This document shows positions 18,004 to 25,419 of a DNA stretch of 64,000 nucleotides, one piece after another. The number at the start of each line of letters is the position of its first letter. The stretch's first letter is position 1. The stretch is taken from assembly GCA_947283485.1 (NCBI GenBank), contig CAMYOU010000004.1:5558-69557 (forward strand), in the 5' to 3' direction. The notes under the pieces are model-generated. The model was not told the origin of the DNA. It worked only from the letters and a program-made list of their open reading frames with translations, and made no database searches. The stretch is from an uncultured Peptostreptococcaceae bacterium. GTDB taxonomy: Bacteria; Bacillota; Clostridia; Tissierellales; Peptoniphilaceae. Both the position numbers and the translations under genes were made by a program.

Positions 18004-19077
18004 ATGAAACTTCATCTTCCCCGTGAAATCCGCGCGTTTCGCACGGAGAACGGCGTGACACAGGAGGCGCTCGCGGAGGTGCTGGGCGTGAGTGTCGGCG
18101 CGGTATATAAATGGGAAAAAGGTCTTTCGCAACCGTCGCTCGGGAATCTCGCGGCGATGGCGGATTTTTTCGATACGTCGGTGGATGTCTTAATCGGCTA
18201 TGAGGCGTTTGACAATCGTCTTGCGGCGAGTGTCGCGCGTCTCAAAGAGTATTTCCATAAGAAGGATCCTACGGGGCTTGACTATGCAAAACGGATGCTC
18301 GTGAAATATCCACATGCCTTTGACGTCGTCTATACGAGTGCGGATCTCTATTTCGTCTTCGGTCTCGAGTCGCAAGATAAGAAAAAACTCGCGCGGGCGT
18401 TGGAACTCTACGAGTCGTCGCTCGCGCTTCTCTCGCAAAATCGCAATCCAGAGATCGGCGAGACGACGATTTACGGTGCGATGGCGCAGGCGGCACTCGT
18501 CATGGGGCGCACGGATGAGGCTCTCGAGATGCTTAGAGATCACAATACGAACGGCATTTTCAATTCGGCGATCGGGATTACGCTCTCGAGGGATGACAAG
18601 CGTTACGAGGATGCGCTCGAGCCGCTTTCGAGTGCCCTGATCAAGCATGTGAGTGAGCTCGTCGGCACCGGTTTCGGCTATTTGAACGTCTATCTCCGAC
18701 AAGAGGATTTCGCATCGGCAAAGGAGCTCGCTCTCTGGATGACAACGCTCCTCGCGGGTCTCAAGGACGAAGCGCATCCGAGTATCTTCGACAAGACGAA
18801 CGCCGTCTTCCATGTGATCCTCGCGCATATCGCCCTCAAGACGAACGACACGGCGAAAGCCGAAGCGTACCTGCGCACCGCCAAGAACATCGCGGATCGT
18901 TTTGACGCGGTAGGCTCGTACAATTTTCGACAGATCCGTTTTGTCACGATGACAAAACAGGCGACCGCGTACGACACGCTGGGCGAAACCGCCGAGATCG
19001 CGATCCGCAATACTTGTAAAGAATTGGAAAACAAAGAACTGACACGACTCTGGAAGGAGGTCTCTCATGAATCCTAA
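18004..19077 (+). CDS. XRE-family regulator with C-terminal TPR-like region
   Basis: Transcription regulator of 357 residues. The first 65 residues form a Cro/CI helix-turn-helix (NGVTQEALAEVLGVSVGAVY, then KWEKGLSQPSLGNLAAMADF). The remainder is all-alpha with tetratricopeptide-like pairs (for example KKLARALELYESSLALL, and later TAKAEAYLRTAKNIADRF). This architecture resembles RNPP/Rgg peptide-sensing regulators. The start at 18004 is fixed by AAAGGAGGGG; the in-frame upstream ATG is unsupported. It overlaps the following ABC exporter by 11 bases, so it probably controls that exporter. No candidate signal-peptide gene was found next to it. Confidence 0.8.
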   Translation: MKLHLPREIRAFRTENGVTQEALAEVLGVSVGAVYKWEKGLSQPSLGNLAAMADFFDTSVDVLIGYEAFDNRLAASVARLKEYFHKKDPTGLDYAKRMLVKYPHAFDVVYTSADLYFVFGLESQDKKKLARALELYESSLALLSQNRNPEIGETTIYGAMAQAALVMGRTDEALEMLRDHNTNGIFNSAIGITLSRDDKRYEDALEPLSSALIKHVSELVGTGFGYLNVYLRQEDFASAKELALWMTTLLAGLKDEAHPSIFDKTNAVFHVILAHIALKTNDTAKAEAYLRTAKNIADRFDAVGSYNFRQIRFVTMTKQATAYDTLGETAEIAIRNTCKELENKELTRLWKEVSHES

Positions 19078-20782
19078 AAATCTGCAAAAAGAACTCACGC
19101 GATCGTTTTATCGCGGCAACGGTTGGTGGCTTACGCTCTCGATCATAAGTTCCCTCGCGCTCGGCTCGCTCAATATCATCGTCTCATGGCTGATGAAAGA
19201 ACTCATCGACACGGCATCGGGCGTGGCGGGCGCATATCCCGTCGCGTTTCTCCTCAAACTCTCAATCGCTTTTGTTCTCTTCATGACGGTCCTATTTCTC
19301 ATTCAATACGCGGCGAAACCGCGCTTTGTCGCACGGGCGATGGAGGAATATCGGCGTCTGGCATTCGAAAAACTCTCGGAGAAGAGCATCGCCTCGTTTC
19401 AACAGGAAAAGACGTCGACCTATCTCTCGGCACTCACGAACGACGCGACGACGATCGAGGACGGCTATCTCGAAGGAAGTCTCAGTCTCGTGCCCAAACT
19501 CGTAAGTTTCGCGGGCTCTTTGGCCCTCATGCTCGTCTATTCGCCGACGCTCTTTGCGGTCGCGATGGGACTGACGATTCTCCCCTTCATCTCTTCGATG
19601 ATCTCGGGCAATCGCCTCGCACCGGTTGAAGCGCGCGTGTCGGAGAAAAATCGGAATTTCACGGCGATCCTCACCGATGCGCTCAACGGATTTTCCGTCA
19701 TCAAGAGTTTTCGCGCAGAGAAAGAACTCTATGCGCTCTTCAAAGCGCAGAGTCACGCACTCGAGCGTGAAAAATACGCGCGACGTCGCCTCGTCATCCT
19801 CCTTGGAATGATCGGCGCGGTGACGGGTGTCTTCGCCCAACTCGGCGTCTTCATCGCGGGCACGATTCTCGCGATTCGCTATCATGCGATCACCGCCGGT
19901 GTGGTCATCGCCTTTGTCAATCTCATGAATTTTGTCATCGAACCGATCGCCTCGCTCCCGGGTCTCATCGCCAAACGCAAAGCCGCGAAGAAACTCATCG
20001 AGAGGCTCGCAGACGCGCTGGCAAAACACCCGACCGTGACGGGCGAAGTCGAGATGGATGCGCTCGAGGACGCGATCCGACTCGAGAACATCTCGTTCGC
20101 CTACGATGAGGATCATCCGGTCCTCAAGGGCATCGACGCGGAATTTGAAGCGGGCAAATCCTATGCACTCGTCGGGGCGTCGGGAAGCGGCAAATCCACG
20201 CTCTTAAAACTCATCGGCGGCTGGCATCCCGCGTACACTGGAAAGGTCACGATGGACGGTCATGCCCTCGAGACGATCCGCACGGACGCACTCTACAAGA
20301 TGATCTCGTTCGTCGAGCAGAATGTCTTTCTCTTCGACGCGACGATGAAAGAAAATATCACGATGTTCCGCTCCTTCCCCGAGGAAGAAATCGAACGCGC
20401 GATGAAACTCGCAAGACTCGAGGATCTCATGAAGGAACGCGGCGAAGAAATGCGCTGCGGCGAAGGCGGGGCTCTGCTCTCCGGCGGACAGAAAGCGCGT
20501 ATCTCCATCGCGCGAAGTCTCATGAAAAATTCCTCCGTCCTCCTCGCGGACGAAATCACCGCGTCGCTCGACGCCGAAACCGCGCACGGCGTCACCTCGG
20601 ATCTTCTGGATCTCGAAGACGTGACGCGCATCATCGTGACCCACCGCCTGGAAAAATCGCTCCTCGAGCGTTTTGACGGCATTCTCGTCATGAAGGATGG
20701 CAAAATCGTCGAGCGCGGGAATTTCCATGATCTCATGGACGAAAAAGGCTATTTCTACGCGCTCTACACCGTCGCCTCGTAG
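19067..20782 (+). CDS. ABC exporter (fused membrane and ATPase domains)
   Basis: 571 residues: six-helix exporter membrane domain (about 1-310) and ATPase domain. Walker A is GASGSGKST, the signature LSGGQKARISIARS, Walker B VLLADEITASLD and the H-loop IIVTHRLE, so the ATPase looks intact and could act as a homodimer. AAGGAGG lies 7 bases before the ATG, inside the end of the regulator gene. Coupling to an XRE-TPR regulator is common for peptide, bacteriocin or lipid exporters, but nothing in the sequence shows the substrate. Confidence 0.88.
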   Translation: MNPKNLQKELTRSFYRGNGWWLTLSIISSLALGSLNIIVSWLMKELIDTASGVAGAYPVAFLLKLSIAFVLFMTVLFLIQYAAKPRFVARAMEEYRRLAFEKLSEKSIASFQQEKTSTYLSALTNDATTIEDGYLEGSLSLVPKLVSFAGSLALMLVYSPTLFAVAMGLTILPFISSMISGNRLAPVEARVSEKNRNFTAILTDALNGFSVIKSFRAEKELYALFKAQSHALEREKYARRRLVILLGMIGAVTGVFAQLGVFIAGTILAIRYHAITAGVVIAFVNLMNFVIEPIASLPGLIAKRKAAKKLIERLADALAKHPTVTGEVEMDALEDAIRLENISFAYDEDHPVLKGIDAEFEAGKSYALVGASGSGKSTLLKLIGGWHPAYTGKVTMDGHALETIRTDALYKMISFVEQNVFLFDATMKENITMFRSFPEEEIERAMKLARLEDLMKERGEEMRCGEGGALLSGGQKARISIARSLMKNSSVLLADEITASLDAETAHGVTSDLLDLEDVTRIIVTHRLEKSLLERFDGILVMKDGKIVERGNFHDLMDEKGYFYALYTVAS

Positions 20783-20788
20783 CCAATC

Positions 20789-20820
20789 AAAAAAAGCCCG
20801 CCGCAACGGGCGAGCCTTTT
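20789..20820. terminator. Bidirectional terminator between ABC exporter and MocR regulator
   Basis: GCCCG (20796-20800) and CGGGC (20807-20811) form the core stem. On the minus strand seven T residues follow directly; on the plus strand the tail is CCTTTTC and weaker. It lies in a convergent gap and probably serves mainly the minus-strand gene. Confidence 0.7.
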
Positions 20821-20879
20821 CAAAAACGCATACCGATATTCACAAAACTCGATTCCGCGCATTGCGGCGTCGGGTTTTT

Positions 20880-22193
20880 TTATTGAAAGACGGACGCGAG
20901 GACGGCGACGGCTTCGTCAATCCGCTCTTCCTCAAGTGCGCCGAAACCGAGTACATAGAGCCCCTCGCGACCTTCGCCTTTGGCAAATTCGTCCATGGAC
21001 GGGAGTCTCACGCCTTCGCGTTCCAGCGCACGACGCATTTCGTCCGCGGGGCGTTTTTTGAGATCGCGAAAGACGAGATGAAGACCCGCTTCGCTCGGGA
21101 CGATTTCGAGCGCGGGAATCGCACCGATTCCTTCCTCGAGTCGCGCCGCTTTTTCGCGGTAGATCCTCCGCATTCTCGCGATGTGGCGTTCAAAATCCTC
21201 CTCCATAAACGACGCGAGCGTAAGTTGCGTCGCCATCGGCACGGGTGAGCTTGCGGGCAAGAGTGCGCGCATTCTTGCGAGTGCCGGCGGCAGAACCATG
21301 AAACTCACCCGAACGGCGGGGGAAATCGTATTGGCAAAAGTGCCCATATAGATCGTCCGCGTGCGATCGATCGACGCCATCGCCGGAATTGTGCGTCCGA
21401 CATAGCGAAATTCGCCGTCGTAGTCGTCCTCGATGATCCATTTGCCCTCTTGCGCCCAGGCGAGAATCCGCTCGCGTGCGGTGATCGGAAGGATCCGCCC
21501 CGTCGGAAATTGATGTGACGGCGTGAGACAGACCACGTCGATTTCACTCCCCTCGACATCGGAGGGATCGACGCCGGCGTCGCCGACTTCGAGAAGATGC
21601 ACACGTCTCTTCCGCTCCGCGAGGATCCGTTTCAGGCCGCGATAGCCGGGATTTTCCACGCCGAAACACGCATCCTCCGGGAGCATCCGAAAGAGCGTTG
21701 CAAAGAGCGCCTCCGTCCCTGACGAGACGACGATCGATGAGATGGGCGCCTCGATGCCGCGAGAACGAAAGAGATACCGCGCAATCCCGACGCGGAGTTT
21801 CTTCTCCCCGCACGGATCGCCTCTCCTGGTAAACACTTCCTCGGCGTCGTCGTAGATTTCTTCGGCGTGCCGTCTCCATTTGCGAAACGGAAAGCGCGGA
21901 TCGATGCCCTGATAGGAAAAATCGAAGCGCCAGGTCACTTCCTCCTCTTCCTCCTCGGCGCGGTACGGAAGCGGTTTGAAATCGCTCACGCGGTGCGCGA
22001 CATAATAGCCCGAGCGCTCGACCGCTTCGATATAGCCCTCGTCCTCGAGTTGGCGATACGAGAGCTCCACCGTCCCCACGGAAATCCCGAGCCGTGCCGC
22101 GCAGGCGCGTTTGCTCTCGAGTTTGTCCCCCTCCTGCAGATCCCCTGCAAAAATTCTCGCCTTGATTTCCTCATATAATTTGACATAGATCAT
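20880..22193 (-). CDS. MocR/PdxR-type GntR regulator lacking the PLP-binding lysine
   Basis: 437 residues: an N-terminal winged helix (KLYEEIKARIFAGDLQEGDK, then ARLGISVGTVELSYRQLE) joined by an acidic linker (AEEEEEEVTW) to an aminotransferase-fold domain. Conserved positions include SSGTEALF (near 158), NPGY (181), TPSHQFPTG (224) and EDDYDGEFRY (255). The block that in GabR and PdxR reads GTFSK, with the Schiff-base Lys, here reads GTFANTISPAVRVSFMV: Asn288 replaces Lys. The ATG at 22193 has GGAG 9 bases upstream. It is divergent from pdxS, so control of pyridoxal phosphate synthesis is likely, perhaps by a ligand other than covalently bound PLP. Confidence 0.85.
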   Translation of the reverse strand: MIYVKLYEEIKARIFAGDLQEGDKLESKRACAARLGISVGTVELSYRQLEDEGYIEAVERSGYYVAHRVSDFKPLPYRAEEEEEEVTWRFDFSYQGIDPRFPFRKWRRHAEEIYDDAEEVFTRRGDPCGEKKLRVGIARYLFRSRGIEAPISSIVVSSGTEALFATLFRMLPEDACFGVENPGYRGLKRILAERKRRVHLLEVGDAGVDPSDVEGSEIDVVCLTPSHQFPTGRILPITARERILAWAQEGKWIIEDDYDGEFRYVGRTIPAMASIDRTRTIYMGTFANTISPAVRVSFMVLPPALARMRALLPASSPVPMATQLTLASFMEEDFERHIARMRRIYREKAARLEEGIGAIPALEIVPSEAGLHLVFRDLKKRPADEMRRALEREGVRLPSMDEFAKGEGREGLYVLGFGALEEERIDEAVAVLASVFQ

Positions 22194-22224
22194 CTGGTCT
22201 GCTCCAATTCTATTATTTTGGTAC

Positions 22225-22285
22225 TTTTCATTATACCAGTTATGCCGTATACTGTCATTGTCAATCAAATGAACTTTCGAGTTCA
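22225..22285. promoter_or_regulatory. Overlapping divergent promoters of the MocR gene and pdxS, plus leader hairpin
   Basis: Plus strand: TTTTCA (22225-22230), 17 bases, TATACT (22248-22253) for pdxS. Minus strand: extended -10 TGGTATAAT, with TATAAT at 22230-22235. The two promoters interlock, so one bound regulator could control both. In the pdxS leader, TGAACT-TTCG-AGTTCA (22270-22285) is a perfect hairpin with a UUCG loop just before the ribosome site. Confidence 0.7.
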
Positions 22286-22307
22286 ATAGAAATAGGAGGG
22301 CAAAATC

Positions 22308-23168
22308 ATGGATCTCAAAAAATTGCAAGAAATGCACGACAAGTTCAAAGGCGGCGTCATCATGGACGTCACCAATCCCGAGCAGGCAAAGATTGCCGAA
22401 GATGCCGGCGCCGTTGCCGTCATGGCTCTTGAGCGCGTTCCGGCCGACATCCGTGCGGCAGGCGGCGTATCCCGCATGAGCGATCCCGCAATGATCAAGA
22501 AGATCATGGAAACGGTCAAGATCCCGGTTATGGCAAAAGTCCGTATCGGTCATTTTGTAGAAGCTGAAGTCCTCGAAGCGATCGGCATCGACTACATCGA
22601 CGAAAGTGAAGTCCTTAGCCCCGCCGACGAGGTTTACCATATCGACAAGAAAAAATTCAACGTACCCTTCGTCTGCGGCGCACGTAATCTCGGCGAAGCA
22701 TTAAGACGCGTTGAAGAAGGCGCATCCATGATCCGTACCAAAGGGGAAGCCGGCACGGGCGATGTCGTCCAGGCCGTCACCCATATGCGCACGCTCATGA
22801 GCGAAATCGCACAAGTCAAAGCGATGCGCGAAGACGAGCTCTTCCATGCAGCCAAAGAAATGGGCGTTTCCTATGAACTCATTAAATATGTCCATGACAA
22901 CGGCAAACTTCCGGTTGTCAACTTCTCCGCAGGCGGCGTGGCAACTCCGGCAGATGCGGCTCTCATGGTAAAACTCGGTGCAGAAGGTGTCTTTGTCGGC
23001 AGCGGTATTTTCAAATCCGGTAACCCTGCAAAACGTGCCAAAGCCATCGTAGAAGCGGTTACGCATTACAACGATCCTGCTGTCATCGCTCGCGTCAGTG
23101 AAAACCTCGGTGAAGCAATGGTCGGCATCAACCCCGAAGAAATCCAAGTCATCATGGCGAATCGTTAG
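22308..23168 (+). CDS. pdxS: Pyridoxal 5-phosphate synthase subunit PdxS
   Basis: Synthase half of the two-protein PLP synthase; it condenses ribose 5-phosphate, glyceraldehyde 3-phosphate and ammonia to PLP. It has 286 residues, near the family norm. Conserved blocks include GGVIMDVTNPEQAKIAEDAG, ALERVPADIR, RIGHFVEAEVLEAIGID, FVCGARNLGEALRRV and FSAGGVATPADAALM. GGAGGG lies 8 bases before the ATG. A strong terminator follows at once, and no glutaminase gene pdxT is adjacent, although pdxS-pdxT is the normal pair. Ammonia may come directly or from a PdxT encoded elsewhere. Confidence 0.97.
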   Translation: MDLKKLQEMHDKFKGGVIMDVTNPEQAKIAEDAGAVAVMALERVPADIRAAGGVSRMSDPAMIKKIMETVKIPVMAKVRIGHFVEAEVLEAIGIDYIDESEVLSPADEVYHIDKKKFNVPFVCGARNLGEALRRVEEGASMIRTKGEAGTGDVVQAVTHMRTLMSEIAQVKAMREDELFHAAKEMGVSYELIKYVHDNGKLPVVNFSAGGVATPADAALMVKLGAEGVFVGSGIFKSGNPAKRAKAIVEAVTHYNDPAVIARVSENLGEAMVGINPEEIQVIMANR

Positions 23169-23187
23169 GATCGCCTCTTGCCTCTGA

Positions 23188-23213
23188 AGACGGACGAAAG
23201 TCCGTCTTTTTTT
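23188..23213 (+). terminator. pdxS terminator
   Basis: AGACGGAC and GTCCGTCT form a perfect 8-bp stem with GAAA tetraloop, followed by seven T residues. Confidence 0.93.
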
Positions 23214-23327
23214 GTGCGAACGGAAGGCTTACCATGCACATTCTCCCTCCGTCCGACTACAACCTGCGCCGGTTTTTCTCTGCCGGCTTCCGAACATCGC
23301 ACCGAACGTACGGGAATCTTTCGATCA

Positions 23328-23352
23328 CAAAAAAAGAAGCCCTGAGGCTTCT
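23328..23352 (-). terminator. Terminator of the lipoprotein gene
   Basis: On the minus strand AGAAGCC-TCAG-GGCTTCT is followed by at least seven T residues. Between this and the pdxS terminator (23214-23327) I see no gene. Confidence 0.9.
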
Positions 23353-23365
23353 TTCATAGGATCTC

Positions 23366-23941
23366 TTAGAGAATGCCGCCGACGCCGTTGAGTCCCGCAG
23401 TGATGACTTCACGGAGTTCCGGATTGTCGAGGACGATCTGCCAGCCGCTCTCCCCTTTTTTCGCAGTGAGTTGCAGGGTCTTTTCCATCTTCGTAAGGCT
23501 CGTTTCTTTCGCCGCGGCGTTGAGACGCGTCATCGCTTCGGTCGCAAGTGCATCGTCGTCCATCGTGCGGATCTTCTCGTCGGATTTGACATCGGAGAGG
23601 AGTTTCTGCATGACCTCCGTGTACACGCCCGCGAGATTGTAATACGAAACTTTCATCGTGACGGTCGCCGTCGTATCGCCGTCGGAAGTCTCCGTCACTT
23701 CGTATTCGAGATCGCGCATTTTATCGAGGAATGCGCCGCCCATCGAATTGTATTCCTCCGCCATCTTGTTCGCGTCGATCGACTCCACGACACAGGTTAC
23801 GGCTTCGTCGTAGTTCCCCGAACGCATACTCTTCATAAAGAGGAGCGCGGCGTCTTTCGGGGTCTTGCGTGCGCCGCAGGATGCGAGCACGAACACGACG
23901 GCAAGAATGAGCGCCGTCACTTTCCATCTATTCCGATTCAT
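23366..23941 (-). CDS. Small lipoprotein, DUF4878-like
   Basis: 191-residue predicted lipoprotein. The signal peptide MNRNRWKVTALILAVVFVLA ends at lipobox LASC (Cys22). The mature part begins KTPKDAALLFMKSMRSGNYDEAV, which resembles the start of DUF4878/NTF2-like lipoproteins, and ends with KTLQLTAKKGESGWQIVLD, a WQIVLD-type strand also common there. GGGAGGT precedes the ATG. It is monocistronic with its own promoter and terminator. Function unknown; the family suggestion is from pattern only. Confidence 0.75.
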   Translation of the reverse strand: MNRNRWKVTALILAVVFVLASCGARKTPKDAALLFMKSMRSGNYDEAVTCVVESIDANKMAEEYNSMGGAFLDKMRDLEYEVTETSDGDTTATVTMKVSYYNLAGVYTEVMQKLLSDVKSDEKIRTMDDDALATEAMTRLNAAAKETSLTKMEKTLQLTAKKGESGWQIVLDNPELREVITAGLNGVGGIL

Positions 23942-23978
23942 GGTTACCTCCCTTGTTCGCGTTTCTTTGTTAACGTTT

Positions 23979-24007
23979 AGTATAGCAAAATGTGTGGATT
24001 TTGTCGA
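23979..24007 (-). promoter_or_regulatory. Promoter of the DUF4878-like lipoprotein gene
   Basis: TCGACA (24002-24007), 17 bases, TATACT (23979-23984) on the minus strand. Confidence 0.75.
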
Positions 24008-24060
24008 GTTCGCCCCATGGACAAAGTCGCATGAAATCCCTATACTCAACGTAGGAGGCA

Positions 24061-25362
24061 ATGATGCAAAAATCCATAGCCAATCTATCCGCATTTCTCA
24101 TCGCCGCGATCACACCGATCGTGTTTTTTCCGTGTCTCGGAAGAAGCGACTCGTTCACGTGCAAATTTTTCTTCATGGGACTCGTGACGATTTTCTTTCT
24201 CTTCGCCCTCGTTCGGGAGGCCGTTCCCACTGAGCGATTGGAGCTCGAGGGCATGCCGGTAAAATGCCTCGCGCTCTACGCACTTCTCGTCGCCGTCTCG
24301 CTCGTACTCTCGGAGGATCCCGTCATGGGTTTTCTCGGCTACACCGGAAGACTTGACGGCTATCTCACGCTCCTTTTTTACATCGCCATCTTTTTCATCG
24401 GACGCGCGTGTGACGATCCCTCGGATCTTTTTTATAAAGGCATCGCACTTGCCGCGATGATCGTCTCGCTCTTCGTCCTCTGTGAAATCGCCGGCTATCG
24501 TCCGTATACGTCTTTCGTCTTTCGGAAAATTCGCTTCACCGCCGCGACGGGTACGATGGGGAATCGCAATTTCCTCGGGACGTATCTCGCGACGACCATG
24601 CCCGTCCATTTTTATCTCGCCTTTTATCGCAAAAAATATTTCTACTACGCGACGCTTCTTCTCTCGGCGTCCGCACTCGCCGCCGCGCAGGCGCGGGGAC
24701 CTTGGCTTGCACTCGCGTTCGGCATCCTCTTCTATCTCGTACGTTTTCTAAGAAAACACGATCGGAGATTCCTCATCCTCATCCCGATCCTCGGTGCGCT
24801 CTTCTTCGGCGCGATCGCGATGATGAATCGCAGGCTCTCGATCCCCTTTCTCTCGCGTTTTCTCTCGATTTTCCGCGACGCCAAAGCCTTTTTTCTGCAC
24901 GGCTTCGATGCGACCAAAGCCGGCAGTCACCGCGTCTTCGTCTGGGGAAAATCCTGGGAGCTCGTGAAAAAATCTCCCCTGATCGGCTACGGTCCCGAGA
25001 ATATGCAACTCGCCATGAGGAAATTCTTCTACGACGATGTCGTGGCGGAGATCGGACGCTATCTCAATTACGACAAGGCGCACAACGAGTACCTCAACAT
25101 CGCCGTGACGAGCGGTCTGCCGTCGCTCGCGGTCTATCTCACATTCGTCGTCTCGTCACTGAAAGACGCCGCGAAGAAACTCGCGCGTCCCGAGATCGAG
25201 ACGCTCTTTATCGCCGTCGTCATCTATCTCGTGCAGGCGTTCTTCAATATCTCCGTGCCGAATACCGCCTATATCTTCTGGCTCTTCCTCGGACTCCTCT
25301 CGAGAGAGGGCATGCCCCGCGCGTGGGACACCGAACCGTGCGCAGACGAAGAAGACGAATGA
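24061..25362 (+). CDS. O-antigen ligase/polymerase-family membrane protein (Wzy_C)
   Basis: 433 residues with about eleven hydrophobic segments. The arrangement fits O-antigen ligase/Wzy-type proteins: a large loop with GSHRVFVWGKSWELVKKSP and GYGPENM, and the late block NYDKAHNEYLNIAVTSGLP, which resembles the conserved HNxYL motif. These enzymes transfer or polymerise lipid-linked glycans on the outer face of the membrane. ATGATG follows GTAGGAGGC; the second ATG is equally likely. The gene is isolated, with no glycosyltransferases nearby, so the acceptor is unknown. Confidence 0.78.
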   Translation: MMQKSIANLSAFLIAAITPIVFFPCLGRSDSFTCKFFFMGLVTIFFLFALVREAVPTERLELEGMPVKCLALYALLVAVSLVLSEDPVMGFLGYTGRLDGYLTLLFYIAIFFIGRACDDPSDLFYKGIALAAMIVSLFVLCEIAGYRPYTSFVFRKIRFTAATGTMGNRNFLGTYLATTMPVHFYLAFYRKKYFYYATLLLSASALAAAQARGPWLALAFGILFYLVRFLRKHDRRFLILIPILGALFFGAIAMMNRRLSIPFLSRFLSIFRDAKAFFLHGFDATKAGSHRVFVWGKSWELVKKSPLIGYGPENMQLAMRKFFYDDVVAEIGRYLNYDKAHNEYLNIAVTSGLPSLAVYLTFVVSSLKDAAKKLARPEIETLFIAVVIYLVQAFFNISVPNTAYIFWLFLGLLSREGMPRAWDTEPCADEEDE

Positions 25363-25366
25363 ACAT

Positions 25367-25394
25367 AAAAAACGCACGCGTTTCCCCGTGCGTT
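25367..25394 (-). terminator. murT terminator
   Basis: AACGCACG and CGTGCGTT form an 8-bp stem; on the minus strand TTTTTT follows. It interlocks with the plus-strand terminator at 25397-25419. Confidence 0.8.
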
Positions 25395-25396
25395 TC

Positions 25397-25419
25397 AACC
25401 CGCCGTGCGCGGGTTTTTT
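25397..25419 (+). terminator. Terminator of the O-antigen ligase-like gene
   Basis: AACCCGC and GCGGGTT form the stem, followed by further T residues; it reaches into the murT stop codon. Confidence 0.8.

Noticed and set aside
22194..22640. N-terminal extension of the MocR regulator
   Set aside because: The extra codons are antisense to pdxS and the shared promoters lie inside them; the HTH begins right after the ATG at 22193.
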